The notes beneath the pieces are model-generated. The model worked only from the letters and a program-made list of their open reading frames with translations. It was not told the DNA's origin and ran no database searches. 64,000 nucleotides of DNA from UBA9300 sp032260385 (lineage in GTDB: Bacteria; Bacteroidota; Bacteroidia; Bacteroidales; VadinHA17): contig JAVVEL010000009.1 of assembly GCA_032260385.1 (NCBI GenBank), positions 1-64,000 of the forward strand. The letters run 5' to 3'. The position numbers were made by a program, and so were the translations under genes. Positions within the stretch are counted from its first letter, which is position 1, and the number at the start of each line of letters is the position of its first letter. This document shows, piece by piece, positions 50,956 to 59,929 of the stretch.

Positions 50956-52136
50956 TATTCAATATATAAAACAAGTCCTTTCAGGTATTCGCTTTCAGGG
51001 TGGAAGATATTTACCGGATGGTCAGCAGGCTGGCTCAGTTGTTTGATTATCCTGACATTTCTTCCTGTATTGGCTGCCGCAGCGAAAACCGACTTGCGGA
51101 AATTTTCACGGTTAACCACCTGTGAACAGGAGAAGGTAAACAGTATGCCCCCACTGTTTATTATTTCAATAGCCTTCATGTTAAGGCGTTTATATCCCTG
51201 CAATGCATTATGGAGCACATTCTGATGTTTTGCAAATGCCGGCGGGTCGAGCACGATGAGATCATATTTTTGATCTGTGTCGTCCATGAACCTGAAAGCA
51301 TCGCCGGTAAAGCTCTCATGCCTTGTATCCTCCCCGTAATTTAACTTTATGTTCTTTTCGGCCATTTCCACAGCCCTTGATGAAACATCCACGGTATGAA
51401 CCTTTTTGGCATTAAGCATGGCATATACAGAAAAGCCCCCGGTATAAGCAAAGAGGTTAAGAACATTACTCCCGGCAGAAAAGTCTTCTATCAGTTTACG
51501 GTTTTCCCTCTGGTCTACAAAAAATCCGGTTTTTTGTCCCTCTTCCCAGTCGACGTGGAATTTTAAACCGTACTCCTCCACTATATTAGCCTTCACTTTG
51601 CCCCTCAGAAGGCCATTTTTATGGTCAATCCCTGCTTTGAAAGGCAGGGTGGCAGCACTTTTATCATAGACTGCAGCAATATGAGGCTTTTTCAGAGACA
51701 TCAGTATTTCAGCTATCAGCTCACGCTGCTGATACATGCCTGCTGAATGTGCCTGCATCACTGCCACATCATTATAGATATCTACTATCAGTCCCGGCAG
51801 GTTATCACCCTCGGCATGTATCAACCTGAAAACATTGGTGGATGGTAGGTCAAGTATACCCATTCTTTCCCTGTAATCAAGCGCACTGTTTATCCTGGAA
51901 AGGAAAAAGAAGTCATCAATCTTCTCATCATCGAAGGTGAGTATTCTTACGGCTATCGTTCCCGGCTGGTAATGTCCACGGGCAAGGAAAGTATCCTTAT
52001 TATCGTATATATCAACTATTTCACCTTCAAAAGGTTCATCGTATATTTTTTTTATGGCTCCGCTGAATATCCAGGGATGACGGCGCAAGATTGACTGGCC
52101 TTTTCCCGATTTAAGTATAATCTTTGGCTTATCCAT
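50955..52136 (-). CDS. rlmI: 23S rRNA m5C methyltransferase, RlmI-like
   Basis: Class I SAM-dependent RNA cytosine methyltransferase of 393 residues. An N-terminal PUA domain (about 1-75, SGKGQSILRRHPWIFSGAI) is followed by a small central domain and the Rossmann methyltransferase: LNLFAYTGGFSVYAML as motif I near 228-243, HTVDVSSRAVEMAEKNI, and the LDPPAFAK catalytic block. The Cys in FTFSCSQ is the other conserved cysteine region. It matches the RlmI/YccW group. It ends coupled to tex and begins 6 nt after the RNase D-like gene. Confidence 0.93.
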   Translation of the reverse strand: MDKPKIILKSGKGQSILRRHPWIFSGAIKKIYDEPFEGEIVDIYDNKDTFLARGHYQPGTIAVRILTFDDEKIDDFFFLSRINSALDYRERMGILDLPSTNVFRLIHAEGDNLPGLIVDIYNDVAVMQAHSAGMYQQRELIAEILMSLKKPHIAAVYDKSAATLPFKAGIDHKNGLLRGKVKANIVEEYGLKFHVDWEEGQKTGFFVDQRENRKLIEDFSAGSNVLNLFAYTGGFSVYAMLNAKKVHTVDVSSRAVEMAEKNIKLNYGEDTRHESFTGDAFRFMDDTDQKYDLIVLDPPAFAKHQNVLHNALQGYKRLNMKAIEIINSGGILFTFSCSQVVNRENFRKSVFAAAANTGRNVRIIKQLSQPADHPVNIFHPESEYLKGLVLYIE

Positions 52137-52142
52137 ACTTTC

Positions 52143-52727
52143 TTACAGCAGATTATTATTGTTTAGCTTATTATAAATTTCATAACAGACCCATGCATCA
52201 GTAGCGGCATATTGAATCTGGGCATCGGTTAAAACATCAGCTTCCCAGTTTGATACCTGCTGTCTCTTGGAAATTCTGAAGCCCAGGACTATGGCAGACA
52301 ACTTTTTGAGTCCTGAACTAACTATACCAAATTCTTTTACATAATCCTGTAATTCTATGAAGCCCCTGGCTTCGAATTTCCTTATGGTTTTAAGTGCCTT
52401 TATATCATCGTGTATTGCCACTCCCACTTTAAGCACGGACGCATCTGACAGTATATCAGCAAGTTTGGATGGCATCCCGATTTCATTCATCCTGAACAGG
52501 AAAGCCCTGTGCCCATCTGACAACTGCAGAAGGGCCACCCTATTATTTTTGCCCTTACTGAAAGAGGGTTTTGTTTCGGTATCGAAGCCCAGCACGGTTG
52601 CTGAATTCAGCATTCCTATGCATTTCTTAAACTCCTTATTGTTATTAACAAGCACTATTTCGCCCCGGAATCCCGAAACAGGATATTCTCCCAGCTCGCT
52701 TTTGTCAATATTCTCCTTAAATGTCAT
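52143..52727 (-). CDS. 3'-5' exonuclease, RNase D-like (DEDDy)
   Basis: A 194-residue DnaQ-fold exonuclease. The ATG at 52727 (MTFKENIDKSEL) is favoured; an in-frame ATG eight codons earlier adds a basic leader with no support. DEDD motifs are visible: GFDTETKPSF (Exo I), VGVAIHDDIKALK (Exo II) and QYAATDAWVCYEIY (Exo III, with the DEDDy Tyr/Asp). There is no HRDC domain, so it is the short single-domain form common in Bacteroidota rather than full RNase D. It overlaps the DUF5063 gene by 11 nt and lies 6 nt before rlmI. Confidence 0.9.
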   Translation of the reverse strand: MTFKENIDKSELGEYPVSGFRGEIVLVNNNKEFKKCIGMLNSATVLGFDTETKPSFSKGKNNRVALLQLSDGHRAFLFRMNEIGMPSKLADILSDASVLKVGVAIHDDIKALKTIRKFEARGFIELQDYVKEFGIVSSGLKKLSAIVLGFRISKRQQVSNWEADVLTDAQIQYAATDAWVCYEIYNKLNNNNLL

Positions 52728-53331
52728 CTTCACTCTCCTTCCTGAATTCATCCTGCCGGCGCGAAATTATCCATTCTGACTTATCTCGTCCTGTTCCCGG
52801 CTCCTGTATATCGCCACCAATATTTCCGGGATCGGACAAGGCAAGATGAATGGCCCTTATGGTATTAACCAGTTTCTGCCCCCAGTAAAGCCTGAAGCTC
52901 TCGCGGCATTCCCATAGTGCATCATTCATAACATCGACGGTCCCCACGCGGTAGACCATCAGAAAATCCTTGATATCCTGATAAATATCGGCCAGATTCT
53001 CAGCAATATCACCATATATCAGCTCTTCGGTTGCATCCCTGTCGGGATTTACATCAATATAATCGTTGGCAGCACCAAATTTAAGCGTAAGATTATCTTT
53101 AATAAGCTGCCAGTCTTCCTCCTTCACAAATTTTTCAGTTCCCTCATCCAGTTTTGTCTCAATATCCGGCAGATACAATGCTTTAAGATACAGAAGGGGC
53201 AGTAATTTCCGAAAAACCAATAAGAGTTTATGACCATCTGCAGAAGAGGCTTCTTCAAGGAAGTGGCAATATTCGTTCGCCACAGCTGTAAATTCTATTA
53301 CTTCCCTTGAGTAGACCAGGTTTTCATCCAT
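52717..53331 (-). CDS. DUF5063 domain protein
   Basis: A 204-residue soluble protein of unknown function, mostly helical and acidic, with blocks such as YSREVIEFTAVANEYCHFLEE, ADIYQDIKDFLMVYRVGTVDVMNDALWECRESFRLYWGQKLVNTIRAIH. The family is typical of Bacteroidota and is usually found beside the same exonuclease. It is the first gene of the group DUF5063, RNase D-like, rlmI, tex, in which every junction is overlapping or a few bases long. Its conserved place suggests a link with RNA processing, but this is an inference. Confidence 0.85.
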   Translation of the reverse strand: MDENLVYSREVIEFTAVANEYCHFLEEASSADGHKLLLVFRKLLPLLYLKALYLPDIETKLDEGTEKFVKEEDWQLIKDNLTLKFGAANDYIDVNPDRDATEELIYGDIAENLADIYQDIKDFLMVYRVGTVDVMNDALWECRESFRLYWGQKLVNTIRAIHLALSDPGNIGGDIQEPGTGRDKSEWIISRRQDEFRKESEDDI

Positions 53332-53347
53332 AGGATATATTTTGAGA

Positions 53348-53355
53348 CAAAATTA
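53348..53355 (-). promoter_or_regulatory. -7 element for the DUF5063-rnd-rlmI-tex operon
   Basis: On the minus strand 53355-53348 reads TAATTTTG, an exact TAnnTTTG match 16 nt before the ATG at 53331. Confidence 0.6.
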
Positions 53356-53383
53356 ATTCAAATAAATGATAATAAAGAAAATT

Positions 53384-53476
53384 GTTGAGGTGGTGAGGGG
53401 GTGAAGGGGTAAAGAGGTGAAGGGGTCAGGGTTAGGAGGAGAGGTTAAGAGGTTAAGAGGTTAGAAGTGAAGGGTT
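53384..53476. repeat. Low-complexity purine-rich repeats between recQ and DUF5063
   Basis: The plus strand is almost pure G/A/T here, built of variants of GGTGAAGGGG and then AGAGGTTA repeated with an 8-nt period. No coding or promoter signal lies inside it. Confidence 0.75.
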
Positions 53477-53484
53477 ACATAGGC

Positions 53485-55398
53485 TCAGTTGTGCCAGATT
53501 AGGTTTTGCTTATCATCCTGCAAGATTTTATCATGGTCGAGGAGCCATCGTATGACTTTAATTGCTTTCTCCTCGTCGGTAGCCAGCTTTGAAAGCAGGC
53601 TGTCAGCGGGCATTTCCTCTTTCAGCAGCACTTCCTTTATCCTGTCGAGGATCTGATCAAATTCATACTTACTCAGATCAAGTTCATTGCGGCTCATGCA
53701 AATGTCACACATTCCGCACCTCACTGATTCCTGACCGAAATAGTCCAGCAGCATGCTGGCACGACATCTTGTCTGTGAGGTGATATATTTAAGCATCTCG
53801 TTCAAGCGGTCAAGGTATTTTTCCTTAACATCCCTGTGGTTTTCAGGTGAAATATAAAGAGATTTCCTGTCGAGGCGTTCTTCTGTGAATATTATCAAAG
53901 CTGTCTTTTTACCGGGTATGTAATTAATAATATCGCGGCTGCTAAGGTTTACAAGAAATTTATATATTGCATCGCGGGAAAGGCCCGACTTTTTTGAAAG
54001 TAATTCTTCATTCACAGGTACATATTCGGTAAACATCCCGGTATAGCTTCGCAGGAGCAATTTAATAAAACCATCCATTGCAGCGTTTGCCACCTGGAAT
54101 TTATAAAGGTCGTCGCGGCTTACTTTAAAATGGACCCTTGAAGGGTTATTCAGCTCCTCTGTTAATTCAAGATATTTTTCCCTTTCAAGAAATTTAAGGC
54201 TGTTATACGCCTGGGTAACCGAAAGCCTGTATTTGGATACAAACTCGGCCAGGTTAAAATCGTATACAATATTCTTACCGCTGCCAATTGGTATCTGGAG
54301 GTAGTTGCAGAGCAATTCATAGACATTTTTTATATAATCCACAGGTGGAAATTTTGAATTCACTCTTTCCTTTGCCCGTTCAATATCGCTGTCATAATAC
54401 AATTGGACGGCCCAGGCTTTTTTCCCGTCTCTTCCTGCCCTTCCGCTTTCCTGGAAATAAGATTCAATGGAATCGGGTATATCCCAGTGGATAACAAAGC
54501 GCACATTTGCCTTGTCAATCCCCATTCCGAATGCATTTGTTGCAACAATTATCCTTGGTCTGCCTGCAGTCCAGGCATTTTGTTTTCGTTCTCTCAGTTC
54601 CCTGTTAAGACCTGCATGGTAGTAATCTGCCGATATATTACTGTCAACAAGGAATTGAGCTATTTCTCTCGTTTTCTTCCTGCTTCTTACGTAAATGATA
54701 CCTGAACCGGGGACTTTTTGTAAGGTATCGAGTATATATTTATTCTTATCCTCCACCTTTCGCACCAGGTATACCAAATTTTTTCTTTCAAAACCTGATT
54801 TCAATACGTTCCTTTGCCTGAACTCCAGTTTATCCATAATATCCTCAACCACCCTTGCTGTAGCAGTAGCGGTCAGGGCCAGTATCGGTACATTTTTACC
54901 AACAAGTTTCCGTATGTCAGCTATATGCAGGTATGAGGGCCTGAAATCATAACCCCATTGCGATATACAGTGAGCTTCATCAACTGCGATCAGTGACACA
55001 TTCATTGCTCCTGCCCTTTTTTCAAAAACCTGGGATCTTATTCTTTCCGGGGAGATATAGAGAAACTTATAATCTCCATAAACACAATTATCGAAGGCTA
55101 TATCTATTTCTTCCCTTGTCATTCCAGAGTGTATTGCCATAGCCTTTACATCCATCTGTCTGAGTTTATCCACCTGGTCCTTCATAAGAGCTATAAGTGG
55201 TGTAATCACAATACACAATCCATCAGATGCAATTGCTGGTATCTGGAAAGTAATTGATTTGCCGCCTCCCGTAGGCATCAGCCCCAGTGTATCTTTACCC
55301 TCGTCAACCGATTTTAAAATCTCCTCCTGCAGGGGTCTGAATGAAGTATATCCCCAGAAGCGGGTCAGTATTTTTTTATATTCATCCAGGCGATTCAT
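53485..55398 (-). CDS. recQ: ATP-dependent DNA helicase RecQ, form without HRDC
   Basis: 3'-5' DNA helicase for recombination and fork repair. The 637 residues show the helicase motifs in order: LGLMPTGGGKS (motif I), AVDEAHCISQWGYDFRP (II and RecQ loop), LALTATAT (III), GIIYVRSRKKT (IV), ATNAFGMGIDKANVRFVIHWDIPDS (V) and ESGRAGRDG (VI). The zinc subdomain has the Cys set CRASMLLDYFG and CGMCDIC, followed by a winged-helix-like end. The usual C-terminal HRDC domain is absent. Such short RecQ paralogues are frequent in Bacteroidota, so this is not necessarily truncation. It diverges from guaB. Confidence 0.94.
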   Translation of the reverse strand: MNRLDEYKKILTRFWGYTSFRPLQEEILKSVDEGKDTLGLMPTGGGKSITFQIPAIASDGLCIVITPLIALMKDQVDKLRQMDVKAMAIHSGMTREEIDIAFDNCVYGDYKFLYISPERIRSQVFEKRAGAMNVSLIAVDEAHCISQWGYDFRPSYLHIADIRKLVGKNVPILALTATATARVVEDIMDKLEFRQRNVLKSGFERKNLVYLVRKVEDKNKYILDTLQKVPGSGIIYVRSRKKTREIAQFLVDSNISADYYHAGLNRELRERKQNAWTAGRPRIIVATNAFGMGIDKANVRFVIHWDIPDSIESYFQESGRAGRDGKKAWAVQLYYDSDIERAKERVNSKFPPVDYIKNVYELLCNYLQIPIGSGKNIVYDFNLAEFVSKYRLSVTQAYNSLKFLEREKYLELTEELNNPSRVHFKVSRDDLYKFQVANAAMDGFIKLLLRSYTGMFTEYVPVNEELLSKKSGLSRDAIYKFLVNLSSRDIINYIPGKKTALIIFTEERLDRKSLYISPENHRDVKEKYLDRLNEMLKYITSQTRCRASMLLDYFGQESVRCGMCDICMSRNELDLSKYEFDQILDRIKEVLLKEEMPADSLLSKLATDEEKAIKVIRWLLDHDKILQDDKQNLIWHN

Positions 55399-55436
55399 AA
55401 ACAGTATAACAAGGGTAAAATATTATGCTTTCTTTA

Positions 55437-55444
55437 CAAAAATA
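55437..55444 (-). promoter_or_regulatory. -7 element for recQ
   Basis: On the minus strand 55444-55437 reads TATTTTTG, an exact TAnnTTTG match 38 nt before the ATG at 55398. Confidence 0.55.
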
Positions 55445-55516
55445 AGAACTGTAATTCAATTTTTTAGCCATCTTAAAAAATAAAAGACAGCTGCTAAGTC
55501 AATCATCATTTTTTTG

Positions 55517-55524
55517 TATCTTGC
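55517..55524 (+). promoter_or_regulatory. Probable -7 element for guaB
   Basis: TATCTTGC resembles TAnnTTTG (TA and the TT are kept), 27 nt before the ATG at 55552. It is the best candidate in the recQ-guaB spacer. Confidence 0.4.
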
Positions 55525-55551
55525 GCCATCTAAATCAAATACCGTTTGCTT

Positions 55552-57018
55552 ATGTCTTTTCTTGATGATAAAGTGGTTATGGAGGGTATAACATTCGATG
55601 ATGTTCTGCTTATACCAGCTTATTCAACGGTTCTGCCCCGTCAGGTGAATACAAGTACAAATTTCACCAGGAATATCATGCTGAATACACCTATAGTTTC
55701 AGCAGCCATGGATACGGTTACTGAAGCTGAACTGGCCATAGCAATTGCCCGGGAAGGAGGTATTGGTGTTATACACAAAAATATGTCGGTTGAAAAACAG
55801 GCCTCTCAGGTTAAAAGGGTTAAGAGAGCAGAGAATGTAATGATACTTGAACCGGTAAGCATAGGTATTAACGCCACCGTATCAGAAGCATTGCATTTGA
55901 TGAAGGAATACAAGATAGGTGGCATACCGGTGATTAAGGAAAATAATGTTCTGGTTGGCATTGTTACCAACAGGGATCTCAGGTTTGAGAATGAGATGAC
56001 CAAGAAGATATCCGAGATAATGACCAGGGATCTTATCACCACCGATCAGGAAACCGACCTTGAGAAGGCTGCCCACATACTCCAGAAGCATAAGATTGAA
56101 AAGCTTCCTATTGTAAATGAGAAGAACCAGCTTGTAGGCCTCATTACCTACAAAGACATTACCAAAACAAAGGACAGGCCTTCATCCTGTAAAGATAATA
56201 AGGGAAGGCTAAGGGTAGCAGCAGCTATAGGCATAGCCCCCGACACCCTTGAAAGAGCTGAGGCCCTGATCAAGGCCAATGTGGATACACTGTCGATTGA
56301 CACAGCTCATGCCCACACAAAAAATGTGATGAACATCCTCAGGGAAATAAAAAGAAACTTCACCGGTGTTGAGGTCATAGCAGGTAACATTGGCACTGCA
56401 GAAGCAGCAAAAATGATGGCTGATGAAGGCGCTGATGGTGTTAAGGTAGGTATCGGCCCGGGGTCAATATGCACAACAAGAATTGTTGCAGGTGTCGGTA
56501 TACCACAGCTTTCAGCCATATACAATGTTTCAAAGGCTTTACAGGGATCAGGAATCCCCATAATAGCCGATGGAGGGATAAGATATTCAGGTGACATAGT
56601 CAAGGCCCTTGCCGCTGGAGCTGACTCAATAATGGCCGGTTCACTATTTGCAGGGGTTGAAGAATCACCGGGAGAAACAATTATTTACAACGGCCGCAAG
56701 TTTAAATCATACCGCGGCATGGGTTCAATAGAAGCCATGCAACAGGGATCGAACGACAGATACTTCCAGGATATTGAGGACGATATAAAGAAGCTTGTTC
56801 CTGAAGGTATAGCAGCAAGGGTACCTTATAAGGGCACCCTTTCAGAGGTTATTTACCAGATGATAGGCGGGCTAAAAGCCGGAATGGGTTACTGCGGAGC
56901 TGAAAATATTGGTGCCCTTAAGAAGGCACGCTTTGTTAAGATCACTCATTCAGGAATAATTGAAAGCCATCCACACGATGTCACAATAACACGAGAAGCC
57001 CCTAACTACAGCAGGTAG
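55552..57018 (+). CDS. guaB: Inosine-5'-monophosphate dehydrogenase
   Basis: NAD-dependent oxidation of IMP to XMP, the committed step to GMP. The ATG at 55552 gives 488 residues; an in-frame TTG two codons earlier is not needed. The (beta/alpha)8 barrel is interrupted by two CBS domains (about 95-210) that bind regulatory nucleotides. Key blocks are MDTVTEAELAIAIAREGGIGVIHKN, GIGPGSICTTRIV with the catalytic Cys near residue 302, IIADGGIRYSGDI, and the flap YRGMGSIEAM. It is the first gene of a run that continues with three peptidyl-prolyl isomerase-family genes; the next ATG is 24 nt downstream. Confidence 0.97.
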   Translation: MSFLDDKVVMEGITFDDVLLIPAYSTVLPRQVNTSTNFTRNIMLNTPIVSAAMDTVTEAELAIAIAREGGIGVIHKNMSVEKQASQVKRVKRAENVMILEPVSIGINATVSEALHLMKEYKIGGIPVIKENNVLVGIVTNRDLRFENEMTKKISEIMTRDLITTDQETDLEKAAHILQKHKIEKLPIVNEKNQLVGLITYKDITKTKDRPSSCKDNKGRLRVAAAIGIAPDTLERAEALIKANVDTLSIDTAHAHTKNVMNILREIKRNFTGVEVIAGNIGTAEAAKMMADEGADGVKVGIGPGSICTTRIVAGVGIPQLSAIYNVSKALQGSGIPIIADGGIRYSGDIVKALAAGADSIMAGSLFAGVEESPGETIIYNGRKFKSYRGMGSIEAMQQGSNDRYFQDIEDDIKKLVPEGIAARVPYKGTLSEVIYQMIGGLKAGMGYCGAENIGALKKARFVKITHSGIIESHPHDVTITREAPNYSR

Positions 57019-57042
57019 GATCCTGAAATCAATTGTTTTACC

Positions 57043-59010
57043 ATGCAGATCAGGAAAGCCATAACTTATACGATTGCTTTAGTATTTACTCTAAACTTAA
57101 ATGCCCAGAAACCTGATATCCTCCTTCAGGTTAATGACAGGGCAGTAAGTATGGATGAGTTTAAGTGGCTCTATCTTAAAAACAATACCGCAGAGCATTA
57201 CTCTGGCATAGAGGAATATCTGGACTTATATATCAATCTCCGGCTAAAAGTTGAAGCAGCTGAAGAGGCAGGTATACATAAGAGACCTTCATTTAAGACT
57301 GAACTGGAAGGATACAGAAAACAACTGGCAAAAAATTTCCTCACAGATAATGAGTTTAAAGACAGGCTTATCGAAAAGGCCTATGAAAGGTATAAAACGG
57401 AAATACATGCCCTTCATATACTTATTAAATGTCCTGCCGATGTACTCCCTGCCGACACTTTGCAAGCCTATGCAAGAGCCCTTAATATCAGGCAGCGTTT
57501 AAGGCTTGGAGAACCTTTTGAATCAGTCGCCAAGGGGGCCAGTGATGACCCCGGGGTTAATATTAACGGTGGCAACCTGGGATATTTTACGGTTTTTCAG
57601 ACCCCCCTGCCTTTTGAAAATGCCGTATACTCTATGAAACCGGGGGAACTATCCATGCCGGTCAGGACAGCAAGCGGATACCATATAATTAAAGTCCAGG
57701 ATAAAAGAAAAAACCAGGGAAGGATCAAAGTGGCTCATATAATGAAGTCGACCCCTCCAGGAAGCACAGAAACAGCGAGGATAAAAGCCAAATATGAGAT
57801 TGACAGTATATACCGCTTACTCGAAAATGGTGCTGACTTCAGTGAACTGGCAAGAACTAATTCCGATGACATGATGTCGGCAGCTAACGGAGGTGAACTC
57901 CCATGGTTCGGAACCGGGGAAATGATACATGAATTCAGTGTGGAAGCTTTCAGACTTTTAAGAGATAATGATTACACCAAACCTGTTAAGACTGTATACG
58001 GCTGGCATATTATTAAGAGACTCGATAAGGAAGAAATGCTGACAGGCACGGAAGCGAGGAAATACCTGGAAAACAGGCTTTCCAATTCCTACCTGATATC
58101 AGAAAGTAAAAAATCATTTGCTGAAAAGCTTAAAAAAGAATATAGCTATAAGCTGAACAGAAATGCACTGGAATGGTTCCATGCCATTGCCGATTCATCT
58201 TTCAGATATGGCAGTGAACATAAAACAGCCGGTCAAATACCTGGAGAAATACTATATTCTTTTGCCTCTGAACAATGCAATATGCAGGAATTTGCCTCCT
58301 ATATCAGTCAGAATGGTAACCGGGCACCTGACTACAACAATGAAGTTTTTATTAATACATTACTCGATCAGAAAGTCTATGAACACCTTCTCGACTATGA
58401 GAATTCAATCCTGGAACAGAAATATCCTGAATTTCGCTTCCTTATGAATGAATTTTATGATGGCATCCTTCTCTTTGAAATATCAGACAGCCTTATCTGG
58501 AAAAGGTCAGAAAATGACAGCACCGGGCTGAAGGAGTATTATAATACAAGGAAGGATGAATTCATGGCTGAACCAGGCGTCCGGGCAAGAATATATGAAA
58601 TCGATAAGAATGCAGGAAAAAGGAAAACAAGAAGAATCATCAGAATCATCAGAAGGCACCATAACCGGGACAATTATTACCAGAAAGTAATGGCTGAAGC
58701 AGTAACAGGTAAGGATACTCTGGTTAATATTACCGAAGGAATGTTTGAAAAAGGCGAAAATGTAATCCTTGATAATACCAGGTGGCACAGGGGCTTAAAT
58801 CAGCAGCAAAATAATAATGGTACAATCCTTGTTGATATCCTGGAAGTTGAAAGAGAAAGGTATAAAGACATCGAAGATGTCATGGGGCTTATTATTAATG
58901 ACTACCAGGAATATCTTGAACAACAATGGTTGAGGGAATTGAATAAAAGGTACGAAGTATCAATTAACCGGAGCATAATGGAAAAACTTAAATCGGAAAC
59001 AGGGAAATGA
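57043..59010 (+). CDS. Exported peptidylprolyl isomerase with two PpiC domains
   Basis: A 655-residue periplasmic chaperone/isomerase. The signal peptide is about residues 1-21 (ending LNAQ). An N-terminal helical segment with INLRLKVEAAEE is followed by two parvulin domains: about 122-225 (ALHILIKCPAD, GNLGYFTVF, SGYHIIKVQDKR) and about 227-332 (IKVAHIMKSTPPG, GELPWFGTGEM, YGWHIIKRLDK). The last 320 residues are helical and unlike SurA, with no family recognised. It overlaps the next gene by ATGA (4 nt). Together with the two following genes it probably escorts outer-membrane proteins. Confidence 0.9.
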   Translation: MQIRKAITYTIALVFTLNLNAQKPDILLQVNDRAVSMDEFKWLYLKNNTAEHYSGIEEYLDLYINLRLKVEAAEEAGIHKRPSFKTELEGYRKQLAKNFLTDNEFKDRLIEKAYERYKTEIHALHILIKCPADVLPADTLQAYARALNIRQRLRLGEPFESVAKGASDDPGVNINGGNLGYFTVFQTPLPFENAVYSMKPGELSMPVRTASGYHIIKVQDKRKNQGRIKVAHIMKSTPPGSTETARIKAKYEIDSIYRLLENGADFSELARTNSDDMMSAANGGELPWFGTGEMIHEFSVEAFRLLRDNDYTKPVKTVYGWHIIKRLDKEEMLTGTEARKYLENRLSNSYLISESKKSFAEKLKKEYSYKLNRNALEWFHAIADSSFRYGSEHKTAGQIPGEILYSFASEQCNMQEFASYISQNGNRAPDYNNEVFINTLLDQKVYEHLLDYENSILEQKYPEFRFLMNEFYDGILLFEISDSLIWKRSENDSTGLKEYYNTRKDEFMAEPGVRARIYEIDKNAGKRKTRRIIRIIRRHHNRDNYYQKVMAEAVTGKDTLVNITEGMFEKGENVILDNTRWHRGLNQQQNNNGTILVDILEVERERYKDIEDVMGLIINDYQEYLEQQWLRELNKRYEVSINRSIMEKLKSETGK

Positions 59011-59861
59011 CAAGGATACTAACATTCAGCAGTCTGTTACTTTTAATGGCTGCATGCAACAATTATAATAATAATGGTAATCGTGAACTCGTTGCCAAGG
59101 TAGGCGACAAATACCTTTTTGCCGACCAGATACCGGTTAACAAGAATAACGGTTTCAGCGAGGAAGACAGTATCAGTATAGCCCGCAACTATATCGACAG
59201 ATGGATTAAAAATGAACTCATCCTGAAGAAGGCTGAAGAAAATCTTTCAGAGGAATACCAGACGGAAATAAACACCAAGCTTGAGGAAACAAGGGCCAAT
59301 CTCATGATCTACCAGTATGAACAGCAGATGATGTTACAAAAAATGGATACCAGTGTAACGGAACAGGAAATAATGGATTATTATGAAAATCATTTACAGA
59401 ATTTCACTCTTCAGAACAATATACTGAAGGCTTTATTCCTTAAACTTCCTGTTGAAGCACCAAATATCGACAGGGCAAGAACATGGTTCAGGTCAAATAA
59501 ACAGAAAGATATTCAGAGCATGGAAAGTTATGCCTACCAGTTCGCAGAAAAATATGATGATTTCGGAGAAAACTGGATAAGCCTGAATTTCCTGTTAAGG
59601 GAACTGCCTGTTGAAATAGAAAATGAGTCATATTTTCTCAGAAACAATCAGTATTATGAAACAAGTGATTCATCATTTGATTATATGGTAAATATACGTG
59701 ACTTCAGGCTTAAAGGATCAGTTGCCCCCCTGGAGTATGTCAGGGATGACATAAGAACCGTTATATTAAACAACAGGAAGATTGATTTCCTCCAGGAAAT
59801 TGAAACAGGCATCTACAATGAGGGAATAAGGGATAATAGTTTTAAGGTTTTTAAGGAATAG
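59007..59861 (+). CDS. SurA-like lipoprotein lacking a clear parvulin core
   Basis: A 284-residue lipoprotein (lipobox LLLMAAC, Cys16). The start VAKVGDKYLFADQIP and the helical DSISIARNYIDRWIKNELILKKAEENL are typical of the N-terminal domain of SurA-type chaperones in Bacteroidota. Middle and C-terminal parts do not show the parvulin motifs found in the neighbours, so a chaperone without isomerase activity is likely. The ATG overlaps the stop of the previous gene, so the two are translated together. It is 68 nt before the surA gene. Confidence 0.85.
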   Translation: MTRILTFSSLLLLMAACNNYNNNGNRELVAKVGDKYLFADQIPVNKNNGFSEEDSISIARNYIDRWIKNELILKKAEENLSEEYQTEINTKLEETRANLMIYQYEQQMMLQKMDTSVTEQEIMDYYENHLQNFTLQNNILKALFLKLPVEAPNIDRARTWFRSNKQKDIQSMESYAYQFAEKYDDFGENWISLNFLLRELPVEIENESYFLRNNQYYETSDSSFDYMVNIRDFRLKGSVAPLEYVRDDIRTVILNNRKIDFLQEIETGIYNEGIRDNSFKVFKE

Positions 59862-59929
59862 AATTGCCTTCGTAAATTCTGAAGGCAATAAGTAAGTTTT
59901 AATACAGAGCTAAAAAAAGAATCAAAAAA

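Noticed and set aside
53485..55398. recQ as a truncated pseudogene because HRDC is missing
   Set aside because: All helicase motifs and the zinc subdomain are intact and the C-terminus is orderly; HRDC-less RecQ forms are common.
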